Assembly: GCA_013399305.1 (NCBI GenBank)
Contig: VXAI01000195.1
Location: forward strand, 967,530-1,031,529
Reading direction: 5' to 3'
From: Rostratula benghalensis
Taxonomy: Eukaryota; Chordata; Aves; Charadriiformes; Rostratulidae
DNA length: 64,000 nucleotides
Within the stretch, counting starts at the first letter, position 1. Every line of letters starts with the position of its first letter. The notes under the pieces are model-generated. The model searched no databases. It saw only the letters and a list, made by a program, of their open reading frames with translations, and was not told the origin of the DNA. The translations under genes were made by a program, and so were the position numbers. Shown here in pieces: positions 1 through 12,289 of this stretch.

Positions 1-119
1 CTTTCTTTCTTTCTTTCTTTCTTCCTTCCTTTCTTCCTTCCTTTCTTCCTTCCTTCCTTCCTTCCTTCCTTCCTTCCTTCCTTCCTTCCTTCCTTCCTTC
101 CTTCCTTCCTTCCTTCCTT
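1..119. repeat. (CTTT)n/(CTTCC)n pyrimidine microsatellite
   Basis: Pure C/T tract that begins as CTTT units and becomes CTTCC/TTCC units, ending at the G at position 120. It runs off the left edge, so its full length is unknown. On the plus strand it is a polypyrimidine tract with no purine. Such tracts are length-polymorphic and easily mis-assembled. Confidence 0.97.
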
Positions 120-3100
120 GGAATGACTTTGTATTTTTGGAAATAATAGCTGCTCCAAAAATCCTGGTACAAACTCTTCCAGACTCCAGCCTAGCTTATC
201 ACGTGCTGTGCTAGGGGCTCTGTTAGCAATGCAGAATTTTAACTCTTTGCTGACCGGCTTGCCTTTCACAGTTTTAGTAACTGACCCTCTCACCCCAACA
301 CAGTTGAGTGGCTCTAAATCAATGCTGAGTAATGCATGGAGCCTAGGGCAAATCTCAGGAGGAAAGGTGGGTTGAATGCCATGGGAAACTGGACTCAGGC
401 TGGTGCAAAGATGCTGGAGACTGAAGCTGGTGGTGCTGGGTGCTCAGCAACCGTGTCTCAGTCATGTTCAAGGTGTGACTGACAAGTCTGCAGCCTGGCA
501 ATGAGCAGGTGAATCTTTGATAAAGAAAGTCGCCTAAAATGAGAAGAATGGGAAATAAATAATTCCTGTGGCTTACTTTATGGGTTAACCTCCTCATCTG
601 TGTATAGATCTCAACAAGCTTTTGATATCTCTTGATAATCAGGAGTAGTGGTGTTTTGGGAAGAGATGCTAAATTCAAACTGGGGGAGCAGTAACGATGT
701 AAAGGAGGGGAGTTAGGAGCTCACTAATTACATTTGCAGATAAATCCTAACTGGGAGAAGATGTAAACTCCAATATGAAGTGAAACACAAAGGAACCTGG
801 AGAGGCTGGGTCTGTGGGCAGGAAGTAACAAGGCAAACAAGCCCTGATGAATACAGCTCTGGTATTGTGGGGAAATAACCCTTAAGCAAAAGTCAATGGG
901 AGTGAAACACCTGGAGAGCAATAGCCTTGGGCAGAAAGCCGTCAGCTGACCAGGTAGGAGTTTGTAAGTGCTGCTATTCTGCACTGCAGACCCAGATGAA
1001 TTGCAAGGAGGGGGTGGGGAGAGGCCCTTATTGCTTGCCTGAATCCCAAGAAGGATGCAGTTCAGATAACCATGCATCACTGGGTCCTGGGGCCTCGAGA
1101 AACCTCGAGAAAGCAACAGGCCCAGCGGAGAGATGAGGACAGGATTTGTGCAAGGGACTGCCCAGTCATGAGCATGGCATGGTGTGTGGGAACTGAGAAA
1201 TAAAAAGGAAGAGCTGGAGGGAGTAAGTAGGACAGGATGGCAGCAGTGACAGACCAGGAGACTGGAGGAAGGGAGAAAAGAGGAAGTGCCTCACAACAGA
1301 CATTGTGCTTTTTCTATTTTTAAGTAATCCTTGCAGCTGTGTTGTGCTGTGCAGTGGTCACCTGAAGAAGCAGAGTGGGTTTGGGGAGCAGCCCTCAGAG
1401 CATGCTCCTGCCATGACTCTGCCAAGGGACAGGGACCCTGCGAGACCAGCACAGAGCAGGGACCCTCAGCAGGGACCTTGTGTCTGCTCAGCCTCAGGTC
1501 TTCCCACTTCTTGAGACTGTGGGGTCTTGCTGAGGGATGTGGCCAGGGTACGAGGGATACAGCAAATGAAGGGAGCACCAGCCTGATGGCATAAGGGACA
1601 ACCTGGTTTTGTTAACTCATGTTCTGTCAAAGCCATATCCTCCAGCAGTGCCACCCTGGCATGGACTGTGTCAGCTTGGAAGAGAGGCCACCAACTTGAT
1701 TGCTGCCCAAGGTGTGAACCCAGGTGGCTGGTCCGCTCCCAAGCTGTTTTCTAGGCCCATGTGTTTTTCATGCATTAGACCCACCAGGTGAAAATCTGGT
1801 ATTGCCTTCTGCTTCCTGCTGAGCTTGTGCTGTGAGTGGAGCACTCTTTGGAAGTGCCTCTGGGCTGGTCCACACAAGCTTGTCCTCCTGGCACTCCTTG
1901 TCCCTGCTGCTCTCACAGGTTGTCTTAAAAACCCTGTCCTTCCAAAGGGACCAGAGATTTTCCATGTCTGTCACATTTCTTGGTGAAGGAGGTGGTGAGC
2001 ATTGGGATGCTCAGTGGCTCTGACCTCGCTGGTGTTTGGCATGAGATCAGCCATCTCCATTTCCTGCTGCAGCCCCATCACACTTGTGATGGATGGACCC
2101 TTAGTCTAGATGTGGCAGGGCAATGTGCATGTATGGAGCTGGGATATAGGATCCTGTGCAGTGCTGGAGGAGCAGGTTTCCTATTTATATGGGGTAAATG
2201 ACTGAGGAAGAGAGATGCACTGCCTGTCAGGCTCTTTACAGCAGAAGCACCAGCCTGTGTTTCTGGAGTCCTCAGATCCCTCTTCTGCTCCTGTAATTGT
2301 GAAATCCGTTTACCACAAGTCCTCCTGGGATGAGGCTGCAAGGATAGGGAGAGCTTAACATGCAGTAACATGCTTGCTGAAACTGCTCCCCTCCCAAGGC
2401 TGCATGTCAGCCTGCCATTACCCAAATCCTTGGTTGGCTGGAGTTAACAGTAACCATAGTTCAAGTCTTGCTGCAGTAATAAATGGGATCCCCAAGGGGC
2501 TTCTCATGACAGAGCCCTCCAGGTCATGAGCTGCCCCAAGCAGATTATGACAACGGGTGGAGAAGTCTCCTGTACCTACATGGGGAAGAACTCCCCCAGG
2601 CCTGCCCTGGGGCAGTCTGGGCACTGTGGGATGCAGGAGCTGTGGTGTGGACTCACAGTGCTTCAGAGAAATGCTGTACCAGTCCTAACAAAACCGGACA
2701 AGCTGGCTGGAGGGAGCAGGGTGGGCAGATATATTTAGGGAGAGGTTACAGGATTGCCAGCCCATCTAAGCCAATGTATTTAGAATGGGATTAGCAGCAA
2801 TAAGAACACATCAAGAAGCACATGGCAAGCATAGACCAGACAGATGGGTAGCCCTGGGAAGATGCTGCCCTGCAGCTCTCCTGTTTTCTGCTTGGTGGTA
2901 ACTGTGGGAGCTCAAGTTCCCCCAAGGCAGGATGTTCAGGGGATCCATCAGTGTGAAAAGAACTGCTAGCTTCAAATATCTGTGTAGTGAGACATAAGTG
3001 GTGAGGGTGGGTCCCTTTCTACCCCAGGACCTTGCTTGTTATGCAGGATTTGCAACCATCTGCAGCCACTTCTAACCCCTTGGTGAGCTTTGGTTGTATA

Positions 3101-4959
3101 CAGAGGTCCCTGGGACCTTTCAACCAAGTGGGGCCTCCCTCTCCACCTTACTTGACCCTCTACTGGTTCTCTCTACTTAACGTGTGAAGAGCTGTGTATT
3201 TGAGGACAGGTCCCACCTGGCTGGGAGCATGAATCAGCTGAGGTTTGTCCCCAGAGTCTTTGCGCTGTGCTGAGTGCAAGGGCTACATGCGTCTGCAGGA
3301 GACTTGGGAGACCCTGTGTGTGACAGACTTGTGCCTCAATCAGGACCCCTTCTTTCCCCAAGCAGCTCCTCATATCAGTGAAAACAAGGAATACCATTTA
3401 ATCTCCTTTTCCCTCTTTTTTTAATTTTTATTTTTAACCTGCTGGGGATTCAGTGACATACTATGCATCTGCTGTGCTGTGTTGGAGGAGGTCTCAGTTT
3501 TCTTCAGAGCTTATGTCAGGAGCTCTAGCACCCACATCAAGCTTTCCGAGGATTTTTGTCATTTGCAGCCACAGTAGCTTGAAACGAGTGTTGGAGTTAT
3601 AAGCTCCCTGTGCTGCTGGTGAGCCCTGATGCAATCTCAAAGCTAGCTGAGCTCTAGTGAACAGCCCGTGTCCCACAGCCAAAATAATTCAGACTCTGCA
3701 ACTCAAAGCACAGAGTAATTCACAGGGTAACTCACTTGTAGGGCAGAGGATGAAGTGCTACATCCTGAATATGAGCAGTGAAATTACCAGTGCCACCTCT
3801 GTCAATGCCTCTGAATCCCTCTGAAATGAATTCTTGAGAAGAAATGAGCCAGTTATACACAGAGATTTGCTGAACACTGTGGATTTGCCTTTCCTATGTG
3901 CAGGGGCAACAAAATCTGACCTTGCTCCAAGGGCAAATAATATCAGTGTGGGTTCAGTAACAAGTGCTTCCCAGCAAGCTTGCTCTCTTCACTCACAAAA
4001 CATGGGCCAAATCCGTTCCTGGGGACACAGCAGGAGGGTACAGCAAGTCCACTTTGCTTTCTGGGGGGCAAAAAGCAGTCCCACCATGCCTCCAGAAGGC
4101 ATGGGTGTCGATGCATGCCAGCAGGCAGACATTTTTCCCCAGAAAAGGCAGCTGGGATCAGGGCCAGGGTGACTGTCTGAGTGAAGAAGAGCTGTTCAGT
4201 CACCCTGGAAGCTGTATGAGAGAAGACAGCTGCCCTTCAGACCTATAGCACAAGTCCAAGAAGGTCTTCCATGGGGTCATCTCTCAAAGAAAGACTCTTC
4301 CCATCCATCCATCCTGGAGAGAAGTTGGTCTCCACTCACTGCCCCGCACAGAGTGGACCAGGAGGGAGTTTGCCCTTTGCATTTCTCTCTCTCCCCGCCC
4401 TCCCCACTCCGAGTGGTCTGGTTTTTGAGGAGGCTTAGAGAAGCCTGTTGGGAGGCAAGCAGCAGTAGGGCATGCATGCACTGCATGGGGCTTTTGGGAG
4501 GCTCAGCTGGGAAAGGACATCCCTAAATCCCTTGGGCAGATCTGTTTTCTCTCTGACAGAGGTGCCAAGCCAGCCCCACAATGGGTTGATAATGTCTGTA
4601 TTGAGGTAGTCAACAGAAAAGCTACATTTCCTTCTTCTGGAGGGTTTTTTTCCCTTGAGAGGAGAACATGAGGTATGAGACATACCACAGGATCCAGACA
4701 TTCCATGCCTGCTGTTTTCTAGCGTTTTTTTCTGCTTTTCTGGCTGGTGGCAGCGTCCCTGCATAACTTTTTTATCAGTTACTTTTTCTAGCTGTGTTTC
4801 AGGAAAGCTGGGCAGGCATGACTAGCTTTAGGGTCATGTACTGTGTGCTGGGATCTTCTAGAAGGACCTGGAAGAAGGTCATACACCCTTTGCATTCCAT
4901 GGCTCTTGTTTTGCGATGTGCTTAAGGGAGGTAGTGAAGGATGGGGAGGATGCCCAGGG
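120..4959. other. Unique non-coding DNA
   Basis: No repeat family, RNA gene or coding exon was recognised here. The open frames are short (under about 130 codons), overlap on both strands and have the Trp/Cys/His/Pro-rich composition of chance frames in moderately GC-rich DNA. Minor landmarks are a T-rich run near 3412-3437 and a short (CCAT)n tract at 4301-4314. Confidence 0.6.
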
Positions 4960-5245
4960 AGACCCCCCCAAATCCTACAGCCTCTGGGGACCACTAGGAA
5001 GAGCAGGGAACAGGCAGCTCCCTTCAGGCTTGGGGTAGGAACCCAGTACATTTATGTTGGCTGTGAGCAGAGCAGGACAGGAGGTCTGAGGACACAGTGG
5101 CCGAGGGGAGAACCGAGTGGAAAGGCTTTTTGTTTCCCTGCTGCCAGACTCAGTGACTCTGGGGGCTCTCCGCTGACAAAGTGAAGCCTTCCCCTTGATA
5201 TTTAAATAAAACAGAGCCTTTGGGTTTAGATATTCCTCAGAAGGG
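4960..5245 (+). repeat. Unrecognised dispersed repeat, copy A
   Basis: This stretch shares an ordered series of sequence blocks with 12290-12532 in the same orientation. The blocks are a CCCCCAAA..CCTRCAG block, a GTTGGCTGTGAGCAG block followed by AGGACAGGAGG, a TTTGTTTC..GCCAGACT block, and a CCCCTTGATAT..ATTCCTCAGA-type block. Their order and approximate spacing agree, so the two copies are homologous and not similar by chance. The last blocks contain a TTTAAATAAAA motif in this copy, which could be a polyadenylation or TATA-like signal of an old LTR, but I do not recognise the family. Ends are approximate. Confidence 0.55.
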
Positions 5246-6780
5246 GCATGTATGGAAGATGTCTAGGGAGACCCACTGTGAAGCAGCTCTCTGAGCTGTC
5301 GTGGTCTCTCAGTGTCTGTGCTGGGATGTGAGAGGCGGGGAGCTCAGCAACATCTTCAGATCTTGCTGATTCTGGCGAACGGAGCACACAGTAACAATTT
5401 GGTTGTGTTCCCCACTGCTGAGAATACTCTTAGATGTTATGATTTCTTAATATACTCTACGTGTGAACACACCAGGTGTTGGAATTTCATAAATTTGCAT
5501 CTTTGCAATAGCTGCTTGATTCCTCAACAGGATCAAAGCTGATCTTTTCTGGAGAAGCAGCCTGTCTATTCAAAGCATTTTCATGTGACAACTTAAAATG
5601 GGCTCTGTGACAGTGCTGTGGATCCGCAGTGGCCACCACCCAGAAATCTGTGCTGCTGTTTGCACTGCTTTGAGTATCCTTCACAACTGTGTGGTCCAGG
5701 GCTTCCTCCTCTGCTGGCTACCTACCTGCATGCCCCCAGTGCCAAGCAATCTGGAGAGGGGCATGAGCACACCAGCACTTGAAAGGGAAACCTTTTAGCT
5801 GGCTCTTTATTCTCAGAACTTTTCACCCCAGACTCTCAAAATCTATTAGAAAAGACATTTTCCCAGGTTGAATAAAAATATCTCAATGCCTTAATGAGAA
5901 CATTAAACTCAGTTTCACCTGCTTTGACTGGTGCCATGAGGTCTTAGAGTAGAACAAACATCTTTTGTCCAATTACTGGGGGAAAAAAAAGCCCCAGCTC
6001 TTTCCCTGACAGGATCTGTATTACCTTGTTCTTGAAATTCCCTTCATTGTTCATTGTATCAAGCAGGGACACCTTATTGTTGACAGAGCAGTTCCCAGCT
6101 CTTAGCCTATGTAGCTGGGACAATCCTTTATGTCACAGGTTGTACACCATTGTTCTTGTGGTTACCTAAGGATAAGCCGAGAAACAGAGGATCCCCAGCT
6201 TTCGGTAATAAAGCATTACTATTTTCACATATGGCTTGTACGGTGCTGGTGTCCAGGGGCAAGATCTCATCTACCCACCGTAGCTTCCAGTTACTTCCTC
6301 CATGCTCTCTACCTACCCCTGTGACTTCTTTCAACACTGACTTTAAGTCACTCAGCAAGTTCTTGAGTTCAGTGAGCAGAAAGCAGCACCAAAGGCAATG
6401 CTGTGTGCACCAAGGGCTTCACCAGGATAAGTGCACCTGAATAACAAAAGGGTGTGTATGTGAATTTCTGCTCTGGTCTCCATTTCAGATGGCTGTTGGT
6501 CAGCTGTGGCTGGGACTGCTCCACCAACATCCCTCTCCCTTCAGCTGGTCACAGTACACATACCTGTAGCTTCCTCTGCCTTTGGTATGACCCTTCTCCA
6601 TGGGCATCACCCTCTGGGATAATGGTCCTCTACCACTGCCTGCCCTGAAACTCTGCCTTTGCAACTTCTGTGCAGCTGGTTGAGTCTGTGTACCTGGGTA
6701 CCCTGAGAGCAGGAATCAGGGGGTAAATTGCCAATTAACATCCCTTAATGTAAGATGATATAACAAACACTTCTCCTCAG
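5246..6780. other. Unique non-coding DNA
   Basis: Nothing recognised apart from an A8 run near 5982. Short open frames on both strands overlap each other and match no family I know. Confidence 0.55.
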
Positions 6781-7522
6781 GCTAGCTGGAAGTTATGGCT
6801 GTGATCAGAAGGGCAGCCCAAATGCAAATGTGAGCAGAAGAGTGTCTCAACTCAACTCCATGGTGCCAGGCTAATGGGGATGTGATATTTAGGTAAGTCT
6901 TCAGTTTCCCAGATGGGCTCAGTTTGAGCAAAAGCAGCGGTGGTGAAGGTGCTGGAAAATTCAAGAGTAATTCTTAACCTCATTATAGTTACTCTGCACA
7001 TCTCTCTCCACTTTTCTTAAGGTGGTGTTTCCAGGTGGAGGAATAGATGGTCTTGGCTGGGTCTGCATCTGTGCTGTTTTTCCCTCAGATAAATGGCTCA
7101 CTTGGAACATGGGAACCCCAACGTGCTCAGGAGTCACCTTCCAGAGATGCTGGAAACAGCATCTACCAGATGTCATGATGCTAGAGACAACCATCTGGGT
7201 AAGTGGAAATCTGTGGAGAAAAAAAGCAGTTTGCAGGGTCCAAAAATGGCAGCGTTGAGGGCTTTGATGAGCAGGCTTCCTGACTGAGAGCCAACTGCTG
7301 TTTTCAGAGGACCTCTGAATGCTGGCTTGCCCTGGCGAGAATATTTGCAGAGTTGTTACTGACAGACACTTGGCCAGCCTCCCCCAGGGACTTCAACCTA
7401 CTCGGAGTGAGCACAGCTTTCTCTCTCCAAGCCCTAATGTTGAAGTCCATCTTGCAACGCTAGCACTCTGTGGGAGCCATGCATGGGCTGCCACTGCAGG
7501 TTGTTCATGGTGGACGTGTTAG
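6781..7522 (+). other. Candidate spliced exons of a possible non-coding transcript
   Basis: Three closely spaced plus-strand acceptors and two strong donors lie here. Segment A is 6781-6892, preceded by CTTCTCCTCAG and followed by GTAAGTCT, with a possible branch site ATAAC about 25 nt before the acceptor. Segment B is 7089-7198, preceded by TGTTTTTCCCTCAG and followed by GTAAGTGG. A third acceptor, CTGCTGTTTTCAG, ends at 7307. The implied introns are 196 and 109 nt. Segment A has stops in all three frames, so a protein running through all three is not supported. B joined to C is open in one frame, but its composition is Trp- and Cys-rich. A long non-coding RNA is the simplest reading if the sites are used; chance is also possible. 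Confidence 0.2.
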
Positions 7523-8389
7523 AAACCAGCTGAAGGGCAAAAACCCCCTTTTTTGGGAGGGGGTTGAGCACACTGAGACCAAAACTGGTGGAGAGAAGGG
7601 TTCCTGCTTGTGACTCTCCCTACTGCCGCTGTTGGTGTTTGCTGGTCACCCCTTGCCTCTCCCATGGACTGTCACCAGAGGAGTTTCTGAAGGATTGATA
7701 GCACTGGATGCCTTTCCAAGACCAGAACCGCATCACTCAGATGTTAGACATCCTCTGGCATGACACTCTGCTCTCTGGCACAGACCAGGGCAGCCTGCTA
7801 ACTGCAAATCTGCTGGGCCCACGGGCAAATTATACACGCATCATCACGTTTAAGAGAAATTAATTTCCCTGCAGGAACAAGGAAGAAAATCTCTTCCAAA
7901 TCTGAGTCTAGATTATGGTAGCTATAATGAAACGTGGTGACAATCTCCCCTGTGCCATGCAGAGACGGAGCAGCGTCCTGCCCAGGTCTGCAGATGAGCC
8001 AGCAGGATGGAAAGTCACAACAAGCAATGGAGAGACCCTGGTAGATGGCTTTTAAAGTTAGATACAGAGGACTGGAAGCCCTAAGGGTGGTTGAGCTTTC
8101 CCTTTGCAGTTAGTGCAGGGACACAGAAGTGATGTGGAGGAGCAGCAGTGGGGAGAATGGGGTCACAGGTGCATGGGTGAGGAAGGAAGTATTTCTAATA
8201 AATCTGATATAATCTAATTAGTGGCATCTAACTGAAGAATAAATGCCACGCTGTGAAGGAAGAAGAAAAATTTAACCACAAAGACCTCTTAGCCTTTGTG
8301 CTGACCTAAGGCAATATATAGGGTTTAGGACAGAGGAAACATAAAGGGAGGGAAGGTACATGAAGACGCATGTGAAATGGAATAAACTG
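7523..8389. other. Unique non-coding DNA
   Basis: No repeat, exon or RNA gene recognised. The 3' part (from about 8190) becomes AT-rich as it approaches the ancient LINE fragment. Confidence 0.5.
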
Positions 8390-8600
8390 TAATGTGGCTT
8401 TACCAGAGGAAGATAAAGTGAGATAAACCTGCTGACTCTTTTGGGGAAGATAACTAATTTATTTGTTTGTTTGTTTTTGAAATGGAAGGAAAATGCGATA
8501 GATTACATCTGCTTGAATTTCAGCACAACACTTGACAGGGCACTGTGTGAAAGCTTTCTGGAACCTCTGGAGAAGATGAGCTTGGTCAGGTGAAAAGGAC
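8390..8600 (+). mobile_element. Ancient CR1-clade LINE fragment (ORF2, reverse-transcriptase region)
   Basis: The order of degenerate motifs follows the mid-RT part of ancient sauropsid CR1/L3-like LINEs. A segment like GGATTTACCAGAGGAAGAT is followed by GAAGATAACTAATTT, then by a decayed stretch corresponding to the 'D-x-x-x-L-D-F-S-K-A-F-D' RT block near 8500-8545 (DYICLNFSTTLD in the current reading). It is far more diverged than the avian CR1 copies elsewhere in the window. A (TTTG)n expansion at about 8459-8477 interrupts it. The element may continue to the right beyond recognition. Family assignment is from memory. Confidence 0.45.
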
Positions 8601-9476
8601 CCCAGGAAAGGTGTGCTGGGCAGTTACCTGTCCCAGATCCCCTGCTCCATAGTTTAATTGTGATAGCGAATTCAGTGCAACACAAAGAAACCCAAAATTA
8701 GAGGAATAGTTATATTGTGGCTGCAGGCAGCTGTGGGAAAGGTAGCCAGAGAGGTGCCATCCCTCCTCCCCTGGTGTGGCAGAGCCCCAGCTGATGGGAT
8801 GGGGGAGGCAGACAGGGAAAGGCACTTTCCATCAGCCCTGCTCCTGCTCCCTGAGAGCTCAGGTGACGAGCAGGGGTGTCTCTGGGGCAAGGGCTCCTAT
8901 GGGTGCTTCCCCCTCCCACCCACTCCCCTGGGTCTGTCTGATAGTGGGTGCTGATGGGGTGAAGGGGGTGCAGGCAGCAAAACAGCCTCATACTTTTTCT
9001 TCAAGGAAGCCCATGGAGATCAACCAAGAAATGCCATGATAGCCACTTTCAAGGGGCAAAAGAAATCGCCTGAAGAGGAGAGAGGCAACTACTTCCACCT
9101 CCCTGCAAAGAGGCAGGAACATCAGGCAGGAGCCCCTTCCCTACCCACGAGCTGTTCTTCCCCCATTGCCATCTCCAATCTGCCTCAGCCACAGGAACAT
9201 TTTGCTCATACTCACATCTGAATGCACATTTCTCCAGCTCACTGAATCAGCTGGGGCTGGACCAGAGCTGGAAAGTGTTTTATGCGCGTAGAGATGGAAA
9301 GGAAATGAATGCTGCTTCTCCTCTCGAGTTTGAGTTGGGGGAATGATTTGCTGAGGATTTGTAATAGTTTTTGTAAAAAAATCTGCCCGAATAGCCTTTC
9401 TGTGGAAAGAAAAGGGAAAGACTCTGAAAGCAGAAAATATGGTTATGTCCTAATGGGATAATTTGTTCATAAGGAC
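8601..9476. other. Non-coding DNA, possibly further LINE decay
   Basis: No clear feature. Overlapping frames of 70-95 codons occur on both strands around 8670-9040, which is a sign of low stop density in GC-rich DNA and not of a gene. Confidence 0.45.
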
Positions 9477-9553
9477 AAAAAAAAAATATAAAAAAAAAAA
9501 CAACCAAAAGAAAAAAATACGACAAGAAAAAAAAAAAGAAAAAAAGAAAAAAA
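9477..9553. repeat. A-rich low-complexity tract
   Basis: Long A runs broken by TAT, CAACC, TACG and G. No target-site duplication or 3' LINE terminus is adjacent, so it does not look like the tail of a recent insertion. Read in reverse it generates a spurious Phe-rich frame. Confidence 0.9.
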
Positions 9554-10799
9554 CCAAGGTTGCTTGGCAGCCAGGAAGTGCTCTTGCAATGGGGCCACAA
9601 AGCTATCAGGGCAGGAATTTATCCCATGCTAGTATTCCTTGTATTTCTGAAGAGCAAGTCCTGGGTCAGTGTTGAAGAAACCTGGAAACCGATCCCTCTG
9701 CAGATATCTTTCTGAATTACAGCCCATCTCTGATATCTGCTCTGTAAACATTTATACAAGCCCACCTGCTCCAAACATCCCCAGATAAGCCCTGGATTTT
9801 TGCCAGGATGCTAATGCCACTGTGGACCTTGGAAACCAAATTTCCTTCCCGTTGTCACACTCTGTGCCCTGCAATACTGTCAGTTTTCTCGTAGTCTGAA
9901 TGATCTTTAGATCCATACAGGGTTTAGAAAAATCAAGGTGTTACACCCCTAACTGCAAACCTCTCTAGTTTTGATGAGGACCTTGTGTGCCTCTGTTTCT
10001 CGGGTTTATTTCTTCTTACCTGCAGCTGGGAGCCATGAGCCATTGCAAGCAGCAGCCTGACTCCTGTAGCAAACATGTCCCCAAAGCCTGCTTTGCCAGT
10101 ATCCTGGGACCCCACTCCTGGGGGTTATCACTCAGAAATGACACCTGCCTGGGGCAGTGATCAAAAGAGTCACGTGGAGAAGCTGATGAAGCAGGAGGTA
10201 CAGAGCAGGGAGAACAGCAAGTGCTGTGCTGGTGAGAAAACTCAGTCTCTTGCCTCTCCATCGCTGGATCCAATGTCCTCAAAAATGGTCATTTATGATG
10301 GCTGTCACCTGTGCCCTGATTTGATTTTCTTTGTGTTGAGTTGGGAACAGTTGCAGGTTGCAACTCGAAGGATGCCTGAGTGAGCTTCACTGAGCTGCAA
10401 CCACAGAAGATGTCCTGCTGTCCTTCTCTCCTGTGAGCTGCCTTGAACACAACTCTGGCCATACGACACGGTGCTGTCATTGTTGATATGGTGAAAAGGC
10501 AAACCTTTCTTTGCCTGTTACCCATTCAAACATCATCTGGAAGAAGCATGAGATTTTCCCTTTCTGGAGCAGCAAGCTGTGAGTCCGGCTCAGCCACCCA
10601 CAAGGGGATAACTTCAGCTTTTGTGTCACAGGTCTGGTAAGGTGCTGTAACAAACCAGCCACAAAACTAATTACTTGCTAATGATGAGCCTTGACTGCCC
10701 AGCAGCGGGGCTTGAGGTCAGGAAGCTGAGCAAAAGCTCTGCAGGTGGTTGGTTTTGCTGGAATCCCCTCACTTCCCCCAAGGTATTTCTGCAGGAAAT
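9554..10799. other. Unique non-coding DNA
   Basis: No repeat or gene recognised up to the start of the CR1 copy at 10800. Confidence 0.5.
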
Positions 10800-11158
10800 A
10801 CATCTCTCTCATGAGGAAAGGCTGAGGGACCTGCGTCTTTTTACTCCAGAGAAGAGAAGACTGAAGGGAGACGTTAACAATGCTTATAAATACTTAAAGG
10901 GTGGGAACCAGAGGTAATAGGAACAAACTTGAACATAAGAAATTCCATCTCAACATGAGGAGGACCTTCTTTCCTGTGAGGGTGGCAGAACCTTGGAACA
11001 GGCTGTCCAGAGAGGTGGTAGAGTCTCCGTCTCTGGAGACATTCAAACCCACATGGATGTGGGTTCCTGTGTAACCTGCTCTGGGTGACCCCGCTTTGGC
11101 TGGGGGTTGGACTGGATGATCTCCAGAGGTCCCTTCCAACCCCTATGATTCTGTGATA
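10800..11158 (+). mobile_element. CR1 LINE, 3' end (5'-truncated)
   Basis: Contains the end of CR1 ORF2 and the 3' UTR. The 'HEERLRDLRLFTPEKRRLKGD' region at about 10806-10870 matches the conserved C-terminal '[18 protein letters not shown]' segment of CR1 ORF2. It is followed by the '[20 protein letters not shown]' region in decayed form and the 3' UTR block GGATGATCTCCAGAGGTCCC. It ends in CTATGATTCTGTGATACA, the CR1 3' terminal repeat. It is only about 360 bp long, a typical severe 5' truncation. A +1-type frame break near 10915 separates the two coding parts, so it is inert. Confidence 0.93.
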
Positions 11159-12289
11159 CAGGAGCCCAGTGAGAACTTGGGACCCTGGCACCAACAAAAC
11201 AGCCACTGGTGGCACAGGACTTTCCAGGAACATGCCTAGCTCCCTTCTGCACCACTACTGTGTCAGGTCACCGTCAGGATGGTAGAGGTGTTTTGGGGAA
11301 GGAGCATCAGCCAGCAGGAGCTTCAAGTGGCAACATGGTCTGCTGGCATGAGAAAGACCTGGCACTGTTTTCTGTCCTTCATCCTTGTTGGGTAAACTCA
11401 CCAGCTGTGTTTGATGAGACGTGGTTACTCATCTCCTGGCTAGCAGCAGGATTTCCAGGGATGCTCACCTACTCCTGGAGCAGCAAACCCCTGGGTGCTC
11501 TCACGATGCTTGCTGTCCCCACCACCCACAGGTGCCAGGTGCCGTTCCTCTTCCCCAAAGGCAGTTTCATTTCCCTTATAAATACCAGAATTGGCTTTCA
11601 CTCATGGCATTTGCCCTGGGCTTTCTCTCTCTCCTCTCATGAGATCCCCAGTGAATTCTGGTGGTTTCAAAGACCTTTCTGCTCAGTTGGAATTTGTTGA
11701 CCTTCATCCACCTTTCCAGAAAAGTATGTCCCAGACCAGAGCTGATGCAAGTCATGCTGATAAAAATCCTGGTGTTTCGCTTCAGAGAGAAGGAGCTTTG
11801 TGGCTTACTCTTACTCTGACTGTGCAGAAATCTCTCTGGAAGAGAGAATGTGCACCCACGTGTCATCTTTTCTCCTGGACGATGACTGGTGCTGTGGGTT
11901 TTGACCAGTCTGTTCTGAGCATGGTGAGAGCTGTTGTCCTGGCCTTACTTGGACTATCGACCAGACGGTGGGTGAGGACACATGTCTGCATTCAGGTGGA
12001 GGAAATGTCCCTGGACAGGGAGGTGAAACCTGTGGCCAGGAGAGGTGCTCAGTAGGCACAGAAACAGAAGTCACCCTGGCAGGGCAATGCCCAGAAATAA
12101 TGTCCCCCAACACAAGGACCCTTTTCCCTGCAGCTAGGACTGAGCCAGAAGGTAGGTTTGACCTATTTGCTCTGAGGGCATTTGCTGTGCCCCTCTGGGT
12201 GTGAAGAAGTGGCTGCAAGGTGTGTGGCTGTTTCCTCTGTGGCTGTGCCACCTCCCTGCGGTTGTCCAGTCTGGTGAGGGGGATACCTG
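11159..12289. other. GC-rich non-coding DNA with long chance frames
   Basis: Frames of 163 codons (11209-11700 +), 154 codons (11591-12055 +) and 210 codons (11811-12443 -) overlap one another. None has recognisable motifs, domain-like composition or supporting splice sites. The mutual overlap on both strands argues against coding. Confidence 0.5.

Noticed and set aside
9477..9553. A-rich tract as the tail of a retroposed gene
   Set aside because: No gene-like sequence upstream and no flanking duplication; it is a low-complexity tract.
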